A stretch of DNA of 64,000 nt from RGIG4608 sp045651165 (GTDB taxonomy: Bacteria > Bacillota > Clostridia > Oscillospirales > CAG-272), in NCBI GenBank assembly GCA_045651165.1, contig JAZRRX010000013.1, positions 73,547 to 137,546 of the forward strand. Direction: 5' to 3'. Of this stretch, positions 24,531 to 31,609 are shown piece after piece. The number at the start of each line of letters is the position of its first letter. Position 1 is the stretch's first letter. The notes beneath the pieces were generated by a model, which had not been told where the DNA came from, did not search any database, and was given only the letters and a program-made list of their open reading frames with translations. The translations under genes and the position numbers were made by a program.

Positions 24531-25229
24531 TTATTCCCTCTCTTTTTTCATAATGTCAAAGTATGCATGCGCGTATTTCGAAAAAGACCTTGGATATATC
24601 TTGCACTCTGAAAGCGCATTTGCAAGCCACATCGGCATAGCTCCCGGAGTTTTAATTTCAAGAATATATTCATCATAATCTATAATTCGAGTGCCATCGT
24701 TAATATTATCTTGCGTTGGAAATCCAAATCTATAACGCAAATTTTGGTCAAATGTTAATCTAACATCTACATTTTCTTCGGCAAAAAACGCTTCTCTTTC
24801 ACAAAGAATACAAACATTAGGCTTCGGCTGACGATAGAATTTCATAAGATAATCTATCTCACGCATTATTTGTGAGCCAAACGGCATTTCTCCACTTTCA
24901 ATATAAGTGGCAGCTTCCTCGGGCGTCATTGAAACTCTGCGCTTATAAACAACGCGCTTATATTTCTTTTTAATTTCAAAATAAAGTGTTTTCTCTGCCT
25001 CTGGTACACCATAACTTCTTAATCTCAACTTTTCCTTATATGAGATAGCATCAATAGAGTTACGAATTAACAAAAAATCCGGAGTATCGAGATAGAGTGA
25101 ACAAAGCGTATTTTTTCCATGTATATCGGGAACGAGCTTATTTTTAATAATGGACATCAACTTTTCATACTCGTTTTTGTTCAAAAGATACTTTTTCTCA
25201 TATCTTTTGAATATCATAATATCCGACAT
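24531..25229 (-). CDS. VTC domain protein (polyphosphate polymerase-like)
   Basis: This 232-residue protein has the VTC (triphosphate-tunnel) fold. Visible features are the opening RYEKKYLLNKNEY, the LCSLYLDTPDF strand, and paired basic residues lining the tunnel (KLRLRSYG, FEIKKKYKRVVYKRR). An acidic late segment, YILEIKTPG, coordinates metal. Eukaryotic VTC4 makes polyphosphate from ATP; bacterial homologues of this size are unassigned. ATG 25229 has GGAGGG 7 bases upstream; ATG 25250 precedes that site. It is the first gene of the operon. Confidence 0.85.
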   Translation of the reverse strand: MSDIMIFKRYEKKYLLNKNEYEKLMSIIKNKLVPDIHGKNTLCSLYLDTPDFLLIRNSIDAISYKEKLRLRSYGVPEAEKTLYFEIKKKYKRVVYKRRVSMTPEEAATYIESGEMPFGSQIMREIDYLMKFYRQPKPNVCILCEREAFFAEENVDVRLTFDQNLRYRFGFPTQDNINDGTRIIDYDEYILEIKTPGAMPMWLANALSECKIYPRSFSKYAHAYFDIMKKERE

Positions 25230-25259
25230 GTTGTTCCCTCCATCTCTCAATATTGTATT

Positions 25260-25288
25260 ATTATAACATATTTACATAACATTGTAAA
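25260..25288 (-). promoter_or_regulatory. promoter of the VTC operon
   Basis: On the minus strand, TTTACA (25288-25283) and TATAAT (25265-25260) have a 17-bp spacer, 30 bases before the VTC start codon. Confidence 0.8.
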
Positions 25289-25399
25289 TCTTTAAACTTA
25301 AAAAAACCTAAAAAATAATGAATTTTTGCACTAAAATGGCTACATAATTGATATTTTGTGTCATTTTGAGTGTTTTTTTGTTTTTTCATCTAAAACATC

Positions 25400-25428
25400 T
25401 TGTTTAATTTGAAAATATGTACTATAAT
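25400..25428 (+). promoter_or_regulatory. promoter of the two-component operon
   Basis: TTGTTT (25400-25405) and TATAAT (25423-25428) have a 17-bp spacer. It is divergent from the VTC promoter, with about 110 bp of AT-rich DNA between them. Confidence 0.72.
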
Positions 25429-25465
25429 ATAGTCGTAATTTATTATTCTCGAAAAGGAGATAGCC

Positions 25466-26146
25466 ATGAATATTCTTATAGTTGAAGATGAAAAGCGATT
25501 AGCAGACGCGCTTTCACACATTCTTCTTGAAAATAAATATATGGTTGACGTGGTCTATGACGGTGCTGATGGTTTAGCATACGGAGAAAGTGGAATATAT
25601 GATTGCATTATACTCGATATAATGCTCCCGTCAATGAACGGATTTGACGTGTGTCTTGAACTTCGCAAAAAAAGAATTACTACACCCGTTCTTATGCTTA
25701 CCGCCAAGGATACAGTTTATGACAAAGTTCGTGGTCTTGACGCAGGCGCTGATGACTATATGACAAAGCCCTTCTCTCCCGAAGAGCTTATGGCTCGATT
25801 GAGAGTGCTTACAAGACGCCGTGGCGAAGTTATACTTGATGAAATGAAATATAACGATATAACACTCCACCTCGATCAATCAAAATTATCTTGTTCTAAA
25901 AGTAGCAAAAGCATTCACCTAAATTTCAAGGAATGTGAGCTTCTTAAAATGTTTATGTCAAAGCCAGAGATAATCATATCAAAGCAAGATATCATAACAA
26001 GAATATGGGGATATGATTCAGATGCTGGTGACAACAATGTGGAAGCTTACGTATCGTTTATTAGAAAAAAACTCGTTTTTGTTGAATCAGAGCTTCAGAT
26101 TTTATCAATCAAAAAACTCGGTTACAAATTAACTGCAAGGATATAA
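25466..26146 (+). CDS. OmpR-family response regulator
   Basis: The protein has 226 residues. The receiver domain (1-120) has the acidic pocket in LIVEDEKR, the phospho-Asp in CIILDIMLPSMNG (about residue 51) and the lysine in DYMTKPFSPEEL. A C-terminal winged-helix DNA-binding domain (about 130-225) includes FKECELLKMFMSKP and DNNVEAYVSFIRKKL. AAAAGGAG precedes ATG 25466. The kinase gene follows 3 bases later. Its position divergent from the VTC operon suggests that operon as a target. Confidence 0.94.
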   Translation: MNILIVEDEKRLADALSHILLENKYMVDVVYDGADGLAYGESGIYDCIILDIMLPSMNGFDVCLELRKKRITTPVLMLTAKDTVYDKVRGLDAGADDYMTKPFSPEELMARLRVLTRRRGEVILDEMKYNDITLHLDQSKLSCSKSSKSIHLNFKECELLKMFMSKPEIIISKQDIITRIWGYDSDAGDNNVEAYVSFIRKKLVFVESELQILSIKKLGYKLTARI

Positions 26147-26149
26147 AAT

Positions 26150-27370
26150 ATGTTAAAAAAATTAAAAATTCGATTAATTCTTCACAATATGCTAATGTTG
26201 GCATTTGTATTTACAATTTTGTTTGCTGCATTTTCGGTCTTTATCTATGTTAGAGAAGAAACTAAAATAACAAACACACTAAAAGAAAACATTAATGAAG
26301 CTAAAGATAATTTTTCAAGTTCACACGATAATATCTCTCACGCGACAAGTCAACTCTATAATGTTTCATTTACTGTTTTAGTTAACGAAAATGGCGATAT
26401 TATTAATTTCACTGAAACAAGCCTTGATGATGAATCAATTAAATCTGCTATTAAGTTCGCTTTAGAATCCGAAGCCGAACGTGGAAATTATAAAGATTTA
26501 AAAATAAGTTTTTTGCGCCAATCATCCGGTAATGGATTTATTATTTCATTCCTCTCGCGTGAGCATCTTAACGAGCGCCTTAAAGAAAATATTTCTCATG
26601 GTGCGTGTGCAGGATTAATTTCTCTGCTTGTTTTTGGAGCTATTAGTATTCGTTTGGCAAGCATGGCGTTAGCTCCCGTTGAAAAAGCGTGGGAACAGCA
26701 AAAACAATTTTTAGCAGATGCATCCCACGACCTCAAAACTCCCTTGACTGTAATTTTAGCGAACAATAATATAGTAGCATCTCATAGGGATCAAACGGTC
26801 GAGTCGCAGATGAAGTGGATTGAAAGTACAAACGAAGAAGCAGGACGAATGACAGAGCTTGTCAACAAAATGCTCGAGCTTGCCAAAAGTGAAGCTGCAA
26901 AAGATGAGCTTAGAATAGGTGAAGTCGATCTTAGTGAATTGGTTGAAAACTCAATTTTACAATTTGAGGTCGTAGCTTTCGAAAAAAATATATCCATTGA
27001 AAGTGGCATTCAACCAAATATGTTTGCAAGAACTCACGGTCCAACATTTTCAAAGGTTTTAGAGATACTGTTTGATAATGCAATAAAATATAGTGAAGAA
27101 AACGGTAAAATCAGTATCGCACTCTATCAATCGGGTAAAAAGATATACTTTACGATAAACAATCGCGGTGAATATATCAAGCCGGATGAAATACCCCATG
27201 TGTTTGAACGTTTTTATCGTACAAATAAAGAGCGCAATATTAAAGGCCACGGTCTTGGTTTGTCAATCGCAAAGAAAAAATGTGATATGCTCGGTTGCAA
27301 ACTCACGGTTGAATCAAATGAAGATGACGGAACAACCTTCACAATAGTACTCAAAGCAAGAAAGAAATAA
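26150..27370 (+). CDS. sensor histidine kinase
   Basis: The protein has 406 residues: a first membrane helix (about 12-36), an extracytoplasmic sensor (about 37-145) with no recognised domain, and a second helix (about 148-175). The dimerisation domain carries the phospho-accepting H in DASHDLKTPLTV, and the HATPase_c domain has the N box DNAIKYS and the G box GHGLGLSIAKK. It should phosphorylate the regulator just upstream. There is no clear HAMP domain. The signal is unknown. Confidence 0.93.
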   Translation: MLKKLKIRLILHNMLMLAFVFTILFAAFSVFIYVREETKITNTLKENINEAKDNFSSSHDNISHATSQLYNVSFTVLVNENGDIINFTETSLDDESIKSAIKFALESEAERGNYKDLKISFLRQSSGNGFIISFLSREHLNERLKENISHGACAGLISLLVFGAISIRLASMALAPVEKAWEQQKQFLADASHDLKTPLTVILANNNIVASHRDQTVESQMKWIESTNEEAGRMTELVNKMLELAKSEAAKDELRIGEVDLSELVENSILQFEVVAFEKNISIESGIQPNMFARTHGPTFSKVLEILFDNAIKYSEENGKISIALYQSGKKIYFTINNRGEYIKPDEIPHVFERFYRTNKERNIKGHGLGLSIAKKKCDMLGCKLTVESNEDDGTTFTIVLKARKK

Positions 27371-27384
27371 ATATAAATAAAAAA

Positions 27385-27422
27385 TCGAGGTGCTACCGTG
27401 TGGTGTAGCACCTCTTTTATAC
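27385..27422. terminator. terminator after the kinase gene
   Basis: GAGGTGCTACC (27389-27399) pairs with GGTGTAGCACCTC (27404-27416, slight bulge), followed by TTTT. The following spacer to 27518 shows nothing else clear. Confidence 0.85.
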
Positions 27423-27517
27423 TCAATCGGCTTTGCCGAATAACTCTCAGGTTGGTTTTATGATAAAATCTATATAAAAACAACACAAACAGTTGTTGAG
27501 AATGTGGTTGCAATCGC

Positions 27518-29059
27518 TTATTTAGCGTAATCAGCAACTCTGCTTTCCCTGATCAAATGTACCTTGATCTGTCCGGGATATTTCATTTCTTCCTGAATCT
27601 TAGCGGCCATTTCTCTTGCAATAAGCTTCATGCCATCGTCATTAACCTGTTCAGGTTTAACCATAACGCGCACCTCGCGTCCCGCTTGGATTGCAAACGC
27701 CTTATCAACTCCTGCAAAGCTTGTTGCAATTTCTTCAAGCTTTTGAAGTCTCTTGATATAGTTTTCCATATCCTCACGTCTTGCACCGGGTCTTGCAGCA
27801 GAAATAGCGTCTGCCGCCTGTACGAGAATCGCAACGATAGTTTTTGGCTCAACATCATTGTGATGCGCCTCTATCGCGTGAACGACCTCTTTGCTTTCTT
27901 TATACTTCTTGGCAGCATTTACACCAATTTCAACGTGTGATCCCTCAACATCGTGGGGGAATGCCTTACCAATGTCATGAAGAAGACCTGCGCGTCTTGC
28001 CGCATTTGCGTCAACACCAAGTTCTTCAGCCATCATACCTGCCAAAAATGCAACTTCAATTGAATGTTTAAGTACGTTTTGTCCGTAACTTGTACGATAA
28101 CGTAAACGTCCGAGCAATCTTACAAGCTCGGGATTAATTCCGTGAACGCCAACCTCAAATGTGGCTCTTTCACCTGCCTGCTTAACAGACAAATCAACCT
28201 CTTTTTGTGCCTTTTCAACCATCTCTTCAATTCTTGCGGGATGGATACGGCCATCGGAGATAAGTTTTTCAAGCGCAACTCTTGCAACCTCACGGCGCAC
28301 AGGGTCAAAGCCTGAAATTGTAATTGCCTCGGGAGTATCGTCAATAATAAGTTCAACACCCGTAAGAGTTTCGATCTTTTGGATATTTCTACCCTCACGA
28401 CCAATAATTCTTCCCTTCATTTCTTCACTGGGCAAGCTAACAACAGAAATAGTTGCTTCTGCAACGTGGTCAGCTGCGCAACGCTGAATTGCAAGGGACA
28501 AAATGTTTCTTGCCTTTTCTTCGGAATTTTCCTTGAACTGTTGCTCAAGTTCATCAAGTCTTTGAGCAAGCTCGTGTTTAACCTGGCTTTCAACTTTTTC
28601 AATAAGCTGTTCCTTAGCCTCGTTAACAGAAAGACCTGAAAGGGTTTCAAGTACCTTTAATTGAGCATTAAGGGTTTCATCAACCTGAACGCGAACTGCA
28701 TCTGCTTCTTTAAGCTTTTTGTCAAGCTGCTCGTTCTTCTTTTCAAGTGCTTCACTCTTCTTGTCAAGGTTTTCTTCCTTTTGAACCAAACGGCGTTCAG
28801 TTTTAGAAATCTCTGCTCGGCGCTCTTTCATCTCACGCTCGGATTCATTTCTCTGCTTAAGAATTTCTTCCTTAGCCTCGATAAGCGCTTCCTTTTTCTT
28901 GGTTTCCGCCTGTTTTTCACCGTCAAGTACAATTCTTTTGGCTTCTTCTTCAGCAGAACCAATCTTGCCTTCTGCGACCTTTTTGCGAAGAATCATACCC
29001 GCAAAAACACCCGCAGCAACAGAGATACCTGCCACAAGAACATACCATAATGTGTCCAT
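27518..29059 (-). CDS. rny: Ribonuclease Y
   Basis: This 513-residue membrane-bound endoribonuclease starts bulk mRNA turnover in many Bacillota. An N-terminal helix (about residues 3-24) anchors it. A long charged coiled coil (about 30-190, rich in E, K and R) follows, then a KH domain with the GRIIGREGRNIQ motif (about 213) and an HD domain with HDIGKAFPHDVEGSHVEIG (about 355). Length is canonical. GGAGGTGC lies before ATG 29059. It is transcribed alone. Confidence 0.97.
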   Translation of the reverse strand: MDTLWYVLVAGISVAAGVFAGMILRKKVAEGKIGSAEEEAKRIVLDGEKQAETKKKEALIEAKEEILKQRNESEREMKERRAEISKTERRLVQKEENLDKKSEALEKKNEQLDKKLKEADAVRVQVDETLNAQLKVLETLSGLSVNEAKEQLIEKVESQVKHELAQRLDELEQQFKENSEEKARNILSLAIQRCAADHVAEATISVVSLPSEEMKGRIIGREGRNIQKIETLTGVELIIDDTPEAITISGFDPVRREVARVALEKLISDGRIHPARIEEMVEKAQKEVDLSVKQAGERATFEVGVHGINPELVRLLGRLRYRTSYGQNVLKHSIEVAFLAGMMAEELGVDANAARRAGLLHDIGKAFPHDVEGSHVEIGVNAAKKYKESKEVVHAIEAHHNDVEPKTIVAILVQAADAISAARPGARREDMENYIKRLQKLEEIATSFAGVDKAFAIQAGREVRVMVKPEQVNDDGMKLIAREMAAKIQEEMKYPGQIKVHLIRESRVADYAK

Positions 29060-29266
29060 ATTGCACCTCCTTTTTCATATTTAGTTTTCAATAAACGAAT
29101 AATGTAATCTATAATGAATAGTAAAAGCCCTATTTAACCATTTTAGTTACTATTTTATTTTACACGTTTTTAATATATTTGTCAAGATATTTTTACACTG
29201 TTAATATTTTTATTTGCAAAATTTGGTAATTAACTCTCTATTTTATAGAAAAAATCGTATAGATAC

Positions 29267-29295
29267 TTGATTTTTTTTAAAAAATAGTATATAAT
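29267..29295 (+). promoter_or_regulatory. fba promoter
   Basis: TTGATT (29267-29272) and TATAAT (29290-29295) have a 17-bp spacer, about 38 bases before the fba start codon. The rest of the 29060-29266 spacer is AT-rich and otherwise featureless. Confidence 0.78.
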
Positions 29296-29332
29296 ATTCG
29301 TTGGTAAATTTTTAATCTTGGAGGATTTTAAA

Positions 29333-30196
29333 ATGCTTGTTTCAGCAAAAGAAATGCTTACAAAAGCAAAAGAAGGCCACTATGCAGTTGGTCAGTTTAA
29401 TATTAATAACCTTGAATGGACAAAAGCCATTCTTCAAACCGCGCAGGAGATGAACTCCCCCGTTATCCTTGGTGTTTCTGAGGGTGCAGGCAAATATATG
29501 TGCGGATATAAGACCATCGTTGGTATGGTTAACGGCATGATTGAAGGACTCGGTATCACTGTTCCCGTTGCTCTTCACCTTGACCACGGCTCATACGAAG
29601 GTGCTCTTGCTTGTATCGAAGCAGGATTTTCATCTGTAATGTTCGACGGTTCTCACTACCCCATCGAAGAAAACATCGAAAAGACAAAAGAACTCGTTAG
29701 AATCACAAATGAACTTGGACTTTCTCTTGAAGCAGAAGATGGTTCAATCGGTGGTGAAGAAGACGGCGTTGTTGGTGCAGGTGAATGCGCTGATCCCGAC
29801 GAATGCAAGATGATTGCAGATCTCGGTGTTACAATGCTTGCTGCAGGTATTGGTAATATCCACGGTAAGTACCCTGCTAACTGGCCCGGTCTTTCCTTCG
29901 ATACACTTGATGCAATTCAGCAGAAGACAGGTTCTATGCCCCTCGTTCTTCACGGTGGCACAGGTATCCCCGCTGAAATGATTAAGAAAGCAATCGACCT
30001 TGGCGTTTCCAAGATCAATGTAAACACAGAATGTCAGCTCGCTTTTGCTGCTGCAACAAGAGAATATGTTGAAGCAGGCAAAGACCTCTCCGGTAAGGGC
30101 TTCGACCCCAGAAAGCTCCTCGCTCCCGGTACAGAAGCAATCAAGGCAACAGTTCGCGAAAAGATCGAACTCTTCGGCTCTGCTAATAAAGCTTAA
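29333..30196 (+). CDS. fba: class II fructose-bisphosphate aldolase
   Basis: This 287-residue zinc-dependent aldolase cleaves fructose-1,6-bisphosphate to DHAP and glyceraldehyde-3-phosphate. Visible are the zinc-binding LHLDHG (about residues 80-85), the EAEDGSIGGEEDGV segment, HGKYPANWPG with its histidine, LVLHGGTGIP and the phosphate-binding KINVNTECQ. ATG 29333 has TTGGAGGA 7 bases upstream; TTG 29318 overlaps it. Codon bias is strong, like gap. It is a single gene with its own terminator. Confidence 0.97.
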   Translation: MLVSAKEMLTKAKEGHYAVGQFNINNLEWTKAILQTAQEMNSPVILGVSEGAGKYMCGYKTIVGMVNGMIEGLGITVPVALHLDHGSYEGALACIEAGFSSVMFDGSHYPIEENIEKTKELVRITNELGLSLEAEDGSIGGEEDGVVGAGECADPDECKMIADLGVTMLAAGIGNIHGKYPANWPGLSFDTLDAIQQKTGSMPLVLHGGTGIPAEMIKKAIDLGVSKINVNTECQLAFAAATREYVEAGKDLSGKGFDPRKLLAPGTEAIKATVREKIELFGSANKA

Positions 30197-30208
30197 TTTT
30201 ATTAAAAT

Positions 30209-30245
30209 GATAACCCTCCCGACATGAAGTCGGGAGGGTTTTGTT
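30209..30245 (+). terminator. fba terminator
   Basis: AACCCTCCCGAC (30212-30223) pairs with GTCGGGAGGGTT (30229-30240), followed by TTG and T-rich DNA. Confidence 0.9.
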
Positions 30246-30295
30246 CGTTATAGGGATATAACTATAAGATCTTAATAATTTATAGCCATTAGATA

Positions 30296-30802
30296 TTATT
30301 TTTTGATTTCTATTTCTATGGTTTCCTGTTCAAGCCACATATCGTCAAAAATTATAGTATATGTTCCATCTCCATCGTAAACAAAATAAAAATATTTTGT
30401 ATATGATTTGCCTGACAATAAATCCCCCGCTTGAGCCACATCATCATCAAAATAAAAGGATATATCATCGGATTCCGCACCGGTTGATCCAAATATGGAA
30501 TAATAGAACATATTAAGGGAATGTGTTTCACTTGATAAGTTTGTAATGGTAACAGGTAGTCTTACGATTGTTTTTCCATAATATTCTGAATATTCATTAT
30601 TGATTTTTGTAAACGTGTACGTTCCAAATTCTAATCTCAAGTTGTCAAATTCAATTGAACCATCTTGCTGTTTTGTAGTTGTAGTGGTAGTAGTGTTGCC
30701 ATTCTTATTATCATTAGCATCACTACCTGATGGGATTATGAGTATTATAACAACGACAATAATAACCCAAAACCACCAATTTTTGTAAATCGGCTTTTTC
30801 AT
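30296..30802 (-). CDS. hypothetical membrane-anchored protein, DUF5067/DUF4352-like
   Basis: This 168-residue protein has a basic N-terminus with one membrane helix (about 9-25: WWFWVIIVVVIILIIP) and a Thr-rich linker (TTTTTTT). The immunoglobulin-like domain resembles DUF4352/DUF5067 (FDNLRLEFGTYTFTKI, then IVRLPVTITNLSSETHSL). Such modules sit on the cell surface; function is unknown. ATG 30802 fits the hydrophobic start, whereas the longer frame back to 30946 reads through a non-coding RNA and its terminator. The ribosome-binding site is weak (GGAGAAAG, far upstream). Confidence 0.65.
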   Translation of the reverse strand: MKKPIYKNWWFWVIIVVVIILIIPSGSDANDNKNGNTTTTTTTKQQDGSIEFDNLRLEFGTYTFTKINNEYSEYYGKTIVRLPVTITNLSSETHSLNMFYYSIFGSTGAESDDISFYFDDDVAQAGDLLSGKSYTKYFYFVYDGDGTYTIIFDDMWLEQETIEIEIKK

Positions 30803-30852
30803 AACATTTCTCTTTCTCCGTATCCCCGGCGGGTATTTTACTTTGTGCTCAA

Positions 30853-31063
30853 ATAAAAAAGTGCGGCTACCGAAGCAACCGCACAAAAACGCAAACTCCG
30901 ATAGTCGCCAAACTAATCCTTGCAAAATTGGTATAACATACCGCATACACAGAGTGGAATTTGCATTTTATCAAATTCTATTCTATGTACGACGAAAAAG
31001 GATATACCTATCCTTATAAAAAAAGACAGTTATACCTATTTTGCAATATTTGATTAGTTTGGC
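30853..31063 (-). ncRNA. 6S-like RNA candidate with own promoter and terminator
   Basis: On the minus strand a consensus promoter leads to a start near 31063. The 5' and 3' parts pair into a rod: CCAAACTAATC with GATTAGTTTGG (31062-31052 and 30918-30908), then, past an internal loop, TGCAAAATAGGTATAAC with GTTATACCAATTTTGCA (one mismatch). A central open region and apical hairpins follow. A UUCG-capped terminator stem GTGCGGTTGC/GTAGCCGCAC plus a U tract ends the RNA at about 30853. A rod with central bubble, about 210 nt, and its own promoter fit 6S RNA; this is inference. Confidence 0.55.
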
Positions 31064-31069
31064 ACATCC

Positions 31070-31098
31070 ATTATATCACCGTTTCACGCATTTTTCAA
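31070..31098 (-). promoter_or_regulatory. promoter of the minus-strand 6S-like RNA
   Basis: On the minus strand TTGAAA (31098-31093) and TATAAT (31075-31070) have a 17-bp spacer. No ORF starts within 260 bases downstream. Confidence 0.82.
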
Positions 31099-31139
31099 GT
31101 ATTTTGCAGAAATTTATTAGTTTATATGTTAAATTTTTA

Positions 31140-31510
31140 ATTTGTTGAGCAGTTTGTTCGCACAAACATCACGTCTATATGTCATTCTGAGCGGAGCGAA
31201 GTTTTGCGAGTGCAACAAAAGTGAAACGAGTAAAACCAAGCGTGTTTTAACACGCGCAGGAATCTATAAACGAGTTTTTGTGGCTTTCGTTCTGTAAGTA
31301 ACTTTTTATGTAAATACAAAACATTACTTTTACTAAAAAGGTTACGTAAAATTCCCTAATAGATCCCTCTGCAAGCAGAGGTTTTACTCACTGCACTGCG
31401 TTTCGTTTGCAAAACTTCGCTACCGCTCAGGATGACGAACGAACTGACGTTGTTCAGACGAACGCAAGCGTTGCGTCGCGCTGATTTAGGATTTGCACTG
31501 ACATAAAATT
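31140..31510. repeat. long imperfect inverted repeat (REP/MITE-like)
   Basis: GTCATTCTGAGCGG-AGCGAAGTTTTGC (31181-31207) is matched in inverted orientation by 31409-31436, with one base inserted and one changed. Weaker pairing extends to about 31240 and 31380 (GAGTAAAACC-type pieces). About 140 bp of unrelated AT-rich DNA lies between the arms. Further short palindromes (CGTGTTTTAACACG, ACGCAAGCGTTGCGT) are present. The arm core is the same theme as in the repeat at 2.5-2.7 kb. There is no gene. Confidence 0.75.
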
Positions 31511-31609
31511 ACAATATTCAACTGCGCGATAAATCCCAATTTATCTCACAAATCCCCCTTGATTTATTTCTCAATTTCGTATATAATAAAGCTATAAGAA
31601 GGTGATAAT

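Noticed and set aside
30803..30946. N-terminal extension of the protein at 30296
   Set aside because: The extra codons run through the terminator and 3' part of the structured RNA; the membrane segment begins naturally after ATG 30802.
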